A stretch of DNA of 64,000 bases, from the NCBI RefSeq assembly GCF_004745825.1, contig NZ_SRLA01000001.1:744001-808000 (forward strand). The letters are read 5' to 3'. This document shows, in pieces, positions 26,895 through 35,122 of the stretch. The notes under the pieces were generated by a model, which was given only the letters and a program-made list of their open reading frames with translations, had not been told where the DNA came from and did not search any database. This DNA is from Hymenobacter fodinae. GTDB taxonomy: Bacteria > Bacteroidota > Bacteroidia > Cytophagales > Hymenobacteraceae. Each line of letters starts with the position of its first letter. Within the stretch, counting starts at the first letter, position 1. Both the position numbers and the translations under genes were made by a program.

Positions 26895-29168
26895 TTACAC
26901 TTTGCTATGCGTAGTTTGCGCGTCTACCACCGCAATGGAAGCAATATTTACAATTTCGCGAACGGAAGCGCCGAGCTGCAGAATGTGCACCGGCTTGCGC
27001 ATACCCATCAGAATCGGCCCAATAACTTCGGCGCCGCCAATTTCCTGAATCACTTTATAGGCAATGTTGCCGCTGATGACGTTCGGGAAAATGAGAGTGT
27101 TGGCGCCGCCCTTCGAAGCCAGCTCTGAGAAGGGGTATTGCTCCTGCAGCAGCTGTGGGTTTAGGGCTGTGTTAGCCTGCATTTCGCCATCCAGAATTAG
27201 GTCTGGGTAGCGCTTCTTGGCCAGCTCGGTGGCTTTGCGGGCCTTATCAGGTAAGTCGCCGGGGTTAGAGCCAAAGTTGGAGTAGCTGATAACTGCCATG
27301 CGCGGCTCGGTGTCAAAGAACCGGACTGCCCGGGCCGTGAGGCCAATGATATCCACCATTTCCTCGGCCGTGGGGTCGATGTTCACAGTAGTATCGGCAA
27401 AGAAGTACGGGCCTTTCTTGTGCTGGATGATGTACATACCGGCCACTCGCTTCACGCCTTCTTCTACGCCAATTACCTGCAGAGAGGGCAGAATGGACTT
27501 GCCATAATCTTTGCTCAAACCCGTAATAAAGGCATCGGCCTCGCCGGTTTCCAGCATCATCGAGCCAAAGTAGTTCCGCTCCCGCAGCAAGCGGCGCCCT
27601 TCGTACAGCGTAATGCCGCGGCGCTGACGCTTCTCGTAAATGAGGTTGGCGTACTCCTCGCGCTTGGCATCATCTTCCAGAATGTCGATGATCTGGCAGC
27701 CTTCCAGGTCGAGGTTGTTGGCCTTCGCAATCTGGTCGATTTTCTGGCGGTTACCCAGCAGAATGGGGTGCGCAATGCCTTCGTCGTGCAGAATTTGCGC
27801 CGCCTTCAGAATCTTGTAGTTGTCGCCTTCCGCAAATACTACCCGCTTGGGGTTGGCCTTGGCTGCCTGGGTCATGCGGTTCATCAGCTTCTGGTTTACA
27901 CCCAGGCGGTTGCGCAGCTGATCCTCATAGGCCATCCAATCGGTAATCTGCACCCGGGCCACACCGCTTTCCATAGCAGCTTTAGCTACTGCCGGGCTAA
28001 TCACCGTGATAAGGCGGGGGTCGAGGGGCTTGGGAATGAGGTAAGTGCGGCCGAAGGAGAGGGTATTGTCGCCGTAGGCTTTGTTTACCATGTCGGGCAC
28101 AGCGTCTTTGGCCAGCTCCGAGAGGGCGTGCACGGCGGCCAGCTTCATGGCCTCGTTGATTTCCGTAGCGCGAACATCCAGTGCCCCCCGAAAGATGTAG
28201 GGGAAGCCCAATACGTTATTTACCTGGTTGGGATGGTCGGAGCGGCCAGTCGCCATAATAATGTCGGGCCGAGTAGCCAGCGCCACATCGTAGCCAATTT
28301 CAGGGTCGGGGTTGGCTAGGGCAAACACAATGGGGTTGTCGGCCATCTTCAGCAGCAACTCAGCCGGCAGCACGTTCGCCGCCGACAGGCCTAGGAATAC
28401 ATCGGCACCCTCCATGGCTTCGGCCAGCGTACGGATAGGCCGGTTAGTTGCGAAGCGCAGCTGCATGTCGGCCAGGTCGGTGCGCTCGGGCGTGATGATG
28501 CCGTCCTTGTCAAACACCACCACATTTTCCACCTTGAGGCCCAGGGCTAGGTAGAGGCGGAGACAGGAAATAGCCGCGGCGCCAGCTCCGCTCACCACTA
28601 CCTGTATTTCTTCAATCTTCTTTCCAACCAGCTCTAGGCCATTCAGTAGGGCCGCCGACGAAATAATGGCCGTGCCGTGTTGATCATCGTGCATGAGCGG
28701 AATGTTCATCTGCTCGCGCAGGGCCGTCTCAATCCGGAAGCATTCAGGGGCTTTGATGTCTTCGAGGTTAATACCCCCAAATGTTGGCTCCAGCGACTTC
28801 ACAATCCGGATGAACTCGTCGGGGTCGGTGGCGTCAATTTCAATGTCAAAGCAGTCTATACCCGCAAATTTCTTGAACAGTACGCCCTTGCCTTCCATTA
28901 CCGGCTTCGAGGCGTCGGGACCAATGTTGCCTAGACCTAGTACGGCAGTACCGTTGCTGATTACGCCAACGAGGTTGCCTTTAGCCGTGTACTTATACAC
29001 CTCGTCCTTGTTAGCGGCAATTTCCTTGCAGGGCTCCGCTACGCCGGGCGAGTAGGCCAGGGCCAGATCCAGCTGGGTGCTGACGGGCTTGGTAGGTACT
29101 ACTTCTATTTTGCCGGCGGGCTCCTGAGAATGGTAGTTCAGGGCGTCCTGTTTATTTATTTTAAGCAT
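26895..29168 (-). CDS. maeB: NADP-dependent malic enzyme with phosphotransacetylase-like domain
   Basis: A 757-residue MaeB-type enzyme, the same size as E. coli MaeB. The N-terminal half is the malic enzyme domain that decarboxylates malate to pyruvate with [18 protein letters not shown], the catalytic Asp/Lys region [16 protein letters not shown], the metal site [15 protein letters not shown], and the nucleotide fold [16 protein letters not shown]. The C-terminal ~320 residues resemble phosphotransacetylase (PTA) and in this family are regulatory (acetyl-CoA). Both domains are intact. It supplies NADPH and pyruvate. Confidence 0.96.
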   Translation of the reverse strand: MLKINKQDALNYHSQEPAGKIEVVPTKPVSTQLDLALAYSPGVAEPCKEIAANKDEVYKYTAKGNLVGVISNGTAVLGLGNIGPDASKPVMEGKGVLFKKFAGIDCFDIEIDATDPDEFIRIVKSLEPTFGGINLEDIKAPECFRIETALREQMNIPLMHDDQHGTAIISSAALLNGLELVGKKIEEIQVVVSGAGAAAISCLRLYLALGLKVENVVVFDKDGIITPERTDLADMQLRFATNRPIRTLAEAMEGADVFLGLSAANVLPAELLLKMADNPIVFALANPDPEIGYDVALATRPDIIMATGRSDHPNQVNNVLGFPYIFRGALDVRATEINEAMKLAAVHALSELAKDAVPDMVNKAYGDNTLSFGRTYLIPKPLDPRLITVISPAVAKAAMESGVARVQITDWMAYEDQLRNRLGVNQKLMNRMTQAAKANPKRVVFAEGDNYKILKAAQILHDEGIAHPILLGNRQKIDQIAKANNLDLEGCQIIDILEDDAKREEYANLIYEKRQRRGITLYEGRRLLRERNYFGSMMLETGEADAFITGLSKDYGKSILPSLQVIGVEEGVKRVAGMYIIQHKKGPYFFADTTVNIDPTAEEMVDIIGLTARAVRFFDTEPRMAVISYSNFGSNPGDLPDKARKATELAKKRYPDLILDGEMQANTALNPQLLQEQYPFSELASKGGANTLIFPNVISGNIAYKVIQEIGGAEVIGPILMGMRKPVHILQLGASVREIVNIASIAVVDAQTTHSKV

Positions 29169-29414
29169 ACGCGGGTGGCAACGAGTGGGTACTCCTGAGG
29201 AGTTTAATAAGGCAAGTTGGGGCGAAATCAGCCGGAATCAAAGTTTAAGCGGCATGCCTACCAAATAACACGAGCCTCGCGCTATTGTGGCGAGAGGCCT
29301 ACATCACGTGGCCTACTACGGGTGATAAGCAATGAAATACACGTGGCATCTGCACAAAAAATGCGGACCCTATTGCTAGTATCCGCATCTTTCAAAGACT
29401 GCTCGCAAAGAAGA
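29169..29414. other. Intergenic region with transglycosylase terminator
   Basis: Gap between maeB and the LysM transglycosylase gene on the minus strand. It holds the transglycosylase terminator and two GGCCTA words but no gene. Confidence 0.6.
29355..29388 (-). terminator. Terminator of the LysM transglycosylase operon
   Basis: Stem 29361-29367 (ATGCGGA) with 29382-29388 (TCCGCAT), followed by a T run on the minus strand (A run at 29355-29361). Confidence 0.7.
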
Positions 29415-31400
29415 TTAGCCAGCCACCAGCAATTTCTGGCCCGGCTTTACTTCGTCTGATTTTAGGTGGTTGAGTTGCCGCAGCTTCTCCACCGTAACAC
29501 CTTGGTAGCGGCGCGAAATATTGTATAGCGTGTCGCCGGGCTGCACTAGGTGTACTTTGGGCGCCGCGGGCATTTTAGCGGGCGTTTCCTTTGGCTCCGC
29601 TGAAGCTGCAGCACGCCCCGTTCTGGCCGATGCTACAGCTACAGTAGGGGCAGCTTCAGCCTCGTTGTCGTCGGAAGGGCGCAGCACTAACTTCTGGCCG
29701 GGTTGCACTACTTCAGAGGTGAGGTGGTTCCAGGCCATCACCTGCGCTACCGTGAGGTTACGCTCCCGGGCAATCTTCTCGATGAAGTCGCCGCGGCGCA
29801 CTGTGTATTCGCTTGGTACGGAATCATCGGCCTCAACTGCACTCGCAGCCGCGGGAGCTGCCTCCGGCCGGGCTGGCCTAGCGGACCTCACTGGCCGTGG
29901 TGTTTCCGCTTTCGCCACCACCGCTGGCACCTCCGACTCCGCCGTTGAAACAACCGCCGGGCTTGCTACCTGGCCTAGAGAAGACCGAATGGCTTCTGGC
30001 ACCCGAACCGGACGCGCCGTGCGAGTAGCCACGGCGGTGGGCTCTGGGGCCGGAGCTTGCCTGATGGGTACAAACACCACCACTTGGCGGCGAGATGCTA
30101 ATGATTGGCTCTTAGAAAGCTCATTCCAACGTCGTACCTGCGCTGGTGTCACGTCGTAGCGTTCGGCTACTGCGGCTACCGTTTCGCCGCGCCGCACCGT
30201 ATGGCGCACCCGGCGGTAACGTGGGGCAGTATCGGCACTGGCCTCGCGTGGTGCGCCTTCGGCCAGCAGGCTACGGGTGGGTAGTGGAGCTACTCCCTGC
30301 AAGGGCACTGGCCGTGGCACCAATGGGAAGGGCAGTTCGGCCATCGGTCGGCAGTAGTCGAAAAGCGTGGCTCTATCAACTAAAGCAAGAGCTGGCCGCA
30401 CTGCCGCTGGCAGCTGTACGGCATAGGGCCGGTAGCCGGCGGGCAGCCAAGGTTTCTTAAGCTCCGGGTTGAGCCGGACCAAAGCCATCGAATCGGTGTA
30501 GCCACAGGCGCGGGCCAAACGGGTCAGGTCGAAAGCACGGCCTCCTAGTTGCAGCGTATCCATCAGCTCCGCCCGCTGATACCGCAGCGTGGCATCGTGC
30601 AGCTGGTGGTCCTGGGCGTGCTTCATGGTATACATGATAGCCGTGAAGGTGGGCACGTAGTTGCGCGTTTCGGCGGGCAGCTTAGGGTATACTTCCCAGA
30701 AGGTTTTCTTGCCCGTCTGCCGCATCACGCGTTGCATGTTGCCTGCGCCCCAGTTATAGGCGGCCAATACCATTTCCCAGTCGTGGAATACGCCGTAGAG
30801 GTAGCGCAAGTGCTTGCAGGCCGCTTCAGTAGCCTTCTCTGGGTCCATACGCTCATCTACCCACTCGTCGCGGCGCAGGCGCAGGTCGTTGGCAGTAGGA
30901 CCCATAAACTGCCATAGGCCAGTAGCGCCCACTCGTGACTTAGCCGTCGGAATCAGCGCTGATTCAACTACTGCTAGGTATTTTAGATCAGTAGGGAGGT
31001 GATATTTGGCCAGGTACTTCTCAAACAGCGGGAAGTACAGGTTCTCCCGTTCTAGTACCCGCTGCGTGTACGTGCGTTGCCGCTCCGTAAACAGCCGTAC
31101 AAAGGCCATAACAGAGGCATTGAACGTATGCGGAACATCGGTATCGAAGCAGCTTACTCGGTCACCTACCAAATCCCGTAGTTCCGGTGGCGTCTGCAGC
31201 CAAACCAAGCGGGCCGAGTCAATGGGGGCCGGAAGAGTCACCAGCGAATCAAGCGGCAGCTCCAGCGTTACTTGGGAAGAATCGTTGGGCTGCGCGCTGG
31301 TGTTCTGGGGAACCTGAGGACGAACCTGGGCAACACTGGTGTGGCCTAGAGCTGCCCCAACCAACACTGGAGCAACAGCGCGCAGCAACAACTTCTTCAT
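29415..31400 (-). CDS. LysM-containing lytic murein transglycosylase (MltD-like)
   Basis: A 661-residue exported protein with an N-terminal signal peptide (cut near SVAQ). Residues ~120-270 form a lysozyme-like transglycosylase domain: catalytic Glu in VVESALIPTAKS, then GATGLWQFMGPTA and AAYNWGAGNMQRVM. The C-terminal half carries three LysM repeats that bind peptidoglycan (VRRGETVAAVAERY, VRRGDFIEKIAREL-like, VQPGDTLYNISRRY), joined by Ala/Pro-rich linkers. It cleaves glycan strands to 1,6-anhydromuropeptides. It follows gatA by 12 bases and closes the tatA-tatA-gatA operon. Confidence 0.93.
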   Translation of the reverse strand: MKKLLLRAVAPVLVGAALGHTSVAQVRPQVPQNTSAQPNDSSQVTLELPLDSLVTLPAPIDSARLVWLQTPPELRDLVGDRVSCFDTDVPHTFNASVMAFVRLFTERQRTYTQRVLERENLYFPLFEKYLAKYHLPTDLKYLAVVESALIPTAKSRVGATGLWQFMGPTANDLRLRRDEWVDERMDPEKATEAACKHLRYLYGVFHDWEMVLAAYNWGAGNMQRVMRQTGKKTFWEVYPKLPAETRNYVPTFTAIMYTMKHAQDHQLHDATLRYQRAELMDTLQLGGRAFDLTRLARACGYTDSMALVRLNPELKKPWLPAGYRPYAVQLPAAVRPALALVDRATLFDYCRPMAELPFPLVPRPVPLQGVAPLPTRSLLAEGAPREASADTAPRYRRVRHTVRRGETVAAVAERYDVTPAQVRRWNELSKSQSLASRRQVVVFVPIRQAPAPEPTAVATRTARPVRVPEAIRSSLGQVASPAVVSTAESEVPAVVAKAETPRPVRSARPARPEAAPAAASAVEADDSVPSEYTVRRGDFIEKIARERNLTVAQVMAWNHLTSEVVQPGQKLVLRPSDDNEAEAAPTVAVASARTGRAAASAEPKETPAKMPAAPKVHLVQPGDTLYNISRRYQGVTVEKLRQLNHLKSDEVKPGQKLLVAG

Positions 31401-31412
31401 TTTACTTCCAAG

Positions 31413-32855
31413 CTATGACAGAACAGGCGTGAGCGTCTCCGTTACCGATTTCGCAAAGGCTAGCAGGTGCTCTTCCCGGAAGGCCCCACTAAGAATTTGC
31501 AACCCAATGGGCAGACCCTGAGAATCCTCGCCCGCTGGTACCGAAATGGCTGGCACCCCAGCCAAAGATGCTTGTACAGTAAAGATATCAGCCAAATACA
31601 TGGCTAGCGTATCTTTTTCGTTCTCCCCAATCCGGAAGGCTGTGGCGGGAGTAGTGGGCAGCACCAAGAAGTCGTACTCGCGTAGTAACTCGTCCGTCTT
31701 TTCCTTTATCAAGCGGCGGACCTGCTGCGCCTTAGTGTAGTACGCGTCGTAGTAGTCGGCGCTGAGCACGAAGGTGCCCAGCAGAATCCGCCGCTGCACT
31801 TCTGGCCCAAAGCCCTGAGCCCGCGTTTTCTTGTACAACGACTCCAGGTCAGTAGCGTCAGGAGCGCGGTAGCCAAACTTCACCCCATCGTAGCGGCTCA
31901 AGTTAGAGCTGGCTTCGGCAGTAGTCAGAATGTAGTAGCTCGGAACGATAAAGTCGAGGTAAGGGAAGTCTACTGCTTCTACCACATGTCCCTGCCCCCG
32001 GAATGCGTCTAAGGCACGTTCCGTGGCGGCTTTGATTTCTGCATTTAAGCCGGGCCGCTCCAAGCAGTCACGGATGTAGCCAATGCGGTAGTGGGGCGCG
32101 GGCTCCAGGAGTTGGCTATAGGCTGGTACTTCGCGCTGGCTAACAGTGCTATCGAAGGTGTCGGCCCCGGCCATTACCTCTAGCAGCAAAGCAGCATCCT
32201 CAATTGAGTGCGTGAGAGTGCCAATCTGATCAAACGACGACGCATAGGCAATCAGGCCGTAGCGCGAAATTCGCGAATAGGTAGGCTTGAAGCCTACAAT
32301 GCCACAGAAGGCAGCAGGCTGCCGTACGGAGCCGCCCGTGTCGGAGCCAATAGAAGCCAAACACATATCGGCCTGTACGGCTACGGCAGAACCACCCGAC
32401 GATCCACCCGGCACGCGGTCGGGGGCAATAGCGTTGCGGGCTGGACCAAAGAACGACGTTTCGTTGGAGGCCCCCATGGCAAACTCGTCGCAGTTCTGAC
32501 GCCCGATCAGGATGGCATCTTCATCGAGCAGGCGCTGCACGGCCGTCCCGGTGAACAGTGATTTGAATCCATCCAAAATGTGGCTGCTGCTTTGCAGGGC
32601 GTGGTCCTTGTAGGCCAGTACGTCCTTCAGGCCGATGACCATGCCCGCCAGCTTACCGGCCGTGCCGGCAGCTAGTTTAGCATCCACAGCCTCTGCCTGA
32701 GCACGTGCCTCTTCGGGCCACACTTCTAGAAAAGCGTTCAGCTGCTCATTTTTCTGCTGGATGTTATCCAGATAATACTCCACGAGCTGACGGCAGGTCG
32801 TGGTGCCTGCCGTCAGCTCGTTACGAACTTCCGTGAGAGAGGTAAAGCGTCTCAA
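31413..32855 (-). CDS. gatA: Asp-tRNA(Asn)/Glu-tRNA(Gln) amidotransferase subunit A
   Basis: A 480-residue amidase. It releases ammonia from glutamine for amidation of misacylated tRNA, with GatB and GatC (not in this window). The Ser-cisSer-Lys triad is visible: Lys in VIGLKDVLA, cis-Ser in PGGSSGGSAVAV, and Ser in SIGSDTGGSVRQP. The sequence throughout resembles GatA more than other amidases. The start is TTG 32855; there is no ATG alternative nearby. It lies 13 bases after the second tatA gene, so it is in the same operon. Confidence 0.95.
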   Translation of the reverse strand: MRRFTSLTEVRNELTAGTTTCRQLVEYYLDNIQQKNEQLNAFLEVWPEEARAQAEAVDAKLAAGTAGKLAGMVIGLKDVLAYKDHALQSSSHILDGFKSLFTGTAVQRLLDEDAILIGRQNCDEFAMGASNETSFFGPARNAIAPDRVPGGSSGGSAVAVQADMCLASIGSDTGGSVRQPAAFCGIVGFKPTYSRISRYGLIAYASSFDQIGTLTHSIEDAALLLEVMAGADTFDSTVSQREVPAYSQLLEPAPHYRIGYIRDCLERPGLNAEIKAATERALDAFRGQGHVVEAVDFPYLDFIVPSYYILTTAEASSNLSRYDGVKFGYRAPDATDLESLYKKTRAQGFGPEVQRRILLGTFVLSADYYDAYYTKAQQVRRLIKEKTDELLREYDFLVLPTTPATAFRIGENEKDTLAMYLADIFTVQASLAGVPAISVPAGEDSQGLPIGLQILSGAFREEHLLAFAKSVTETLTPVLS

Positions 32856-32868
32856 ATTGAAGAAAGAA

Positions 32869-33264
32869 TTAGTTCACTTGATCGAGGCGGGGACGCTCCG
32901 GCGTGGGCGTTACGGGCGGCGTAATTCCCCCATCCATGGGTGGAGCTACGGGCGTAGTAGCAGGCGTCACGTCGGCTACCGGAGTTACTTCCGGAGCTGC
33001 TGGAGCCTGGTAGGCCACTGGCTGCGTGTATTGCTGGGGCTGCTGATTGAATTGTTGCTGGTATGGCTGCTGAGGCAGGCCAGTGTTTTCAATCTCACTG
33101 CGAATTTCGCGGGAGGCATCCTTAAACTCTCGGATGCCCTTGCCCAATCCGCGGGCTAGCTCCGGAATTTTGTTGGCACCAAAGAAAATCAGGATAACTA
33201 CCATGATGAGCATAAGCTCACCACCGCCTAGATCACCCAAGAAAAGAAGAACTGGAGTATTCAT
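32869..33264 (-). CDS. TatA/TatE-like protein with Pro/Gln-rich tail
   Basis: A 131-residue protein. It starts with a short hydrophobic helix (LMLIMVVILIFFG) and the amphipathic helix motif FGANKIPELARGLGKGIREFKDASREI of Tat translocase TatA/E. The tail after residue ~65 is unusual for TatA: a Gln/Pro-rich disordered stretch (PYQQQFNQQPQQYTQ) and many Pro/Thr/Val residues. It is the second TatA-like gene in tandem; the first, at 33278, is of normal size. It probably contributes to the Tat pore or acts as a TatB-like member. TatC is not in this window. Confidence 0.9.
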   Translation of the reverse strand: MNTPVLLFLGDLGGGELMLIMVVILIFFGANKIPELARGLGKGIREFKDASREIRSEIENTGLPQQPYQQQFNQQPQQYTQPVAYQAPAAPEVTPVADVTPATTPVAPPMDGGITPPVTPTPERPRLDQVN

Positions 33265-33277
33265 GACAAAACGCTAA

Positions 33278-33502
33278 TTAATGACGGGGAGCGGTAGGGT
33301 CGTTAGGATTAACCGGACGGTCCCGAAACTCCGGCTTATCCTCCTTCGAGGCGTCTTTAAACTCCCGAATGCCTTGTCCCATGCCCCGAAACAGCTCTGG
33401 AATGCGCTTGGCGCCAAAAAGCAGGATGATAGCAAGACCAATGAGCAGCAACTCGGTGCCTCCGAAGTTACCAATTCCAAGCAAAAGGGTGGCGAAATGC
33501 AT
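33278..33502 (-). CDS. tatA: Twin-arginine translocase subunit TatA/TatE
   Basis: A 74-residue TatA of standard size. It has one transmembrane helix (LLLIGLAIILLFGA) followed by the hinge and amphipathic helix (AKRIPELFRGMGQGIREFKDASKED), then a short acidic/polar tail. TatA oligomers form the pore for folded Tat substrates. It leads the operon tatA-tatA-gatA-transglycosylase with gaps of ~13 bases. A TACCTTTA promoter-like box lies ~75 bases upstream at 33576-33583. Confidence 0.94.
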   Translation of the reverse strand: MHFATLLLGIGNFGGTELLLIGLAIILLFGAKRIPELFRGMGQGIREFKDASKEDKPEFRDRPVNPNDPTAPRH

Positions 33503-33819
33503 AAGTGAGAATAGCCAACAGGCTGTTTGAAAGTGTCAAAGCGGAACGTACGCAAGTGTGTACGGTCAGGATTGGTAAAGGTACCTCATAATTTCAAAAT
33601 CAGTTCCCTACTCGGTTAGGTTCGTGCACTTGGCAACGAGAATTACTCCCTTCCGTTCGCACGGTGGGAAGCACTTTTTAGCCAGATTTAGCGGTTGTTC
33701 GCCGGGTCAAATTGGGAAATGTTCTCGATGCTATACTATTTTGTAAGGATAGCGGGAGCTGGACTTCACCATCTAGGCCACTCCATTTTACTGTAGAACC
33801 CCAAATTTTTTGTCGATAC

Positions 33820-34776
33820 ATGCCTTCTAAAGCGCGTGCTACATCCGCGGGGGCAGCTTACCAACCTATAAGCCCCCTTGCTGAACAGGAACGGCTGGAG
33901 GCCCTGCGTGCTTACCAAATTCTAGACACCCCAGCTGAAACGGCTTTCGACGATTTGGTGAAGCTGGCTTCGTATATCTGCGGTACGCCTACTTCGCTGG
34001 TTACTTTGCTTGATTCTGAACGGCAGTGGTTTAAGGCTAAAGTAGGCATGGAAGCCGACAGTACGCCGCTAGAGCAAGCATTCTGCCGTTACGCTATGTT
34101 TTCGGATAGTGTATTTGAAGTCGAAGACGCTAGCAAAGACCCACTTTTCCAGCATAACCCGCTGGTTACCTCCAACCCAAACATTCGCTTCTACGCTGGA
34201 GCCCCTTTGCTTTCCCCGGAAGGACACCCGCTCGGCACTATCTGCGCAATCGACACGGTACCGCGTCGGCTTGACCAGAAGCAACGTGAAGCGCTCAGCG
34301 TGTTGGCTCGTGAAGTAGTAACTCACTTAGAGTTGCGCCGGGCCCGCCTACAACTCCAATACGAACAACAAAAGCTGGAAGAGCTACTCCGTATGACCAA
34401 TGATACCGCCGGCTCGATGAACGTAGGAGGCGGGCAAACTGAAATATTTGTCAAGCAGGAGCATAAGCTAATCCGCCTGAAAACTGCTGATATTCGCTAC
34501 GTGGAGGCCCTCGGCGACTATGTAAATATTTACGTAGGCCAGGAGCGCTACACGGTGTACAGCACCATGAAGGAGCTAGAAGCCAAATTGCCCGCCAAGG
34601 AGTTTGCGCGAATTCATCGGAAGTATATCGTTCGCCTGGACAAGATTGTAGCTATTGAGTCTGATGCCGTAGTGGTAGAGGCCGGGCGCAATGCCGACCG
34701 GGTAAGCGGTGTTATGCCAGTGCCCATCGGAAACTCATATAAAGCCAACCTGTTGAGCCGGCTTAATCTGATATAA
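33820..34776 (+). CDS. GAF domain plus LytTR DNA-binding regulator
   Basis: A 318-residue protein from ATG 33820 (MPSKARAT); frames further upstream look non-coding. Residues ~20-180 form a GAF sensor domain (SPLAEQERLEALRAYQILDTPAETAFDDLVKLA, GTPTSLVTLLDSERQWFKAKVGMEA, RFYAGAPL and GTICAIDT). A coiled-coil linker (LELRRARLQLQYEQQKLEELL) leads to a LytTR domain (IRYVEALGDYVNIYV, FARIHRKYIVRLDKI, VPIGNSYKANLLSRL). It has no receiver domain. It is the only plus-strand gene inside the minus-strand run 29415-43327. The target genes and ligand are unknown. Confidence 0.9.
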   Translation: MPSKARATSAGAAYQPISPLAEQERLEALRAYQILDTPAETAFDDLVKLASYICGTPTSLVTLLDSERQWFKAKVGMEADSTPLEQAFCRYAMFSDSVFEVEDASKDPLFQHNPLVTSNPNIRFYAGAPLLSPEGHPLGTICAIDTVPRRLDQKQREALSVLAREVVTHLELRRARLQLQYEQQKLEELLRMTNDTAGSMNVGGGQTEIFVKQEHKLIRLKTADIRYVEALGDYVNIYVGQERYTVYSTMKELEAKLPAKEFARIHRKYIVRLDKIVAIESDAVVVEAGRNADRVSGVMPVPIGNSYKANLLSRLNLI

Positions 34777-34808
34777 AAACGAGACAAGGAGGTAACGAAA
34801 GCTTGCCC

Positions 34809-34872
34809 ACTACCGAGAGAAAGAGAAAACCGATTTTCGCCGAGAGAAATAGACATTTCGGCGAAAGGTAGT
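34809..34872. repeat. Nested inverted repeat after the LytTR gene
   Basis: An inner stem 34835-34843 with 34858-34866 (TTTCGCCGA/TCGGCGAAA) and an outer pair ACTACC (34809-34814) with GGTAGT (34867-34872). The word CGAGAGAAA occurs twice (34814, 34841). No T tract follows, so it is not a typical terminator. Confidence 0.5.
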
Positions 34873-34895
34873 AGTAAGCATATCTAAAGTCCCCT

Positions 34896-35030
34896 ATCTT
34901 TCGTCATGTTATCGGGGATTGCTCCGGAGCAGCATACAGCTTGCTGTTCCTGTTCCGGCAGAAGGATTACTGATAGCTAAGTTTGTTTTCATAGCTCAGA
35001 AAGACACCGTATCCTGTACGGTGTTTTTTT
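34896..35030 (+). ncRNA. Possible small RNA ending at an orphan terminator
   Basis: A terminator (stem 35004-35011 with 35017-35024, then seven T) lies ~230 bases beyond the LytTR stop with no gene in between. A box-like TATCTTTC at about 34896 could start a ~120-base RNA with structured stretches (GCTCCGGAGC palindrome at 34921-34930). The region could equally be a long 3' UTR of the LytTR gene. Confidence 0.3.
35004..35030 (+). terminator. Plus-strand intrinsic terminator
   Basis: An 8-bp stem (ACACCGTA/TACGGTGT), loop TCCTG, followed by T7. Clear terminator shape, no immediately upstream gene. Confidence 0.8.
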
Positions 35031-35061
35031 ATGCTTATGGTTGTGCCTTCCGCCGAATAAA

Positions 35062-35092
35062 TAAAAAGCCCAGCCTTGTAGAAAGGCTGGGC
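35062..35092 (-). terminator. Terminator of the envC-like operon
   Basis: A 10-bp perfect stem (35068-35077 with 35083-35092), loop GTAGA, T run on the minus strand. It follows the minus-strand gene ending at 35123. Confidence 0.88.
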
Positions 35093-35122
35093 AAGATAAG
35101 GGCAGTGGCCTAGCAAACTGAA

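Noticed and set aside
27420..28319. A 299-codon open frame on the plus strand opposite maeB
   Set aside because: It is wholly antisense to the conserved maeB frame, with composition expected of a shadow of a GC-rich gene.
33712..33819. Upstream extension of the GAF-LytTR gene
   Set aside because: Contains the CTAGGCCAC word and AT-rich sequence without conserved residues; ATG 33820 fits better.
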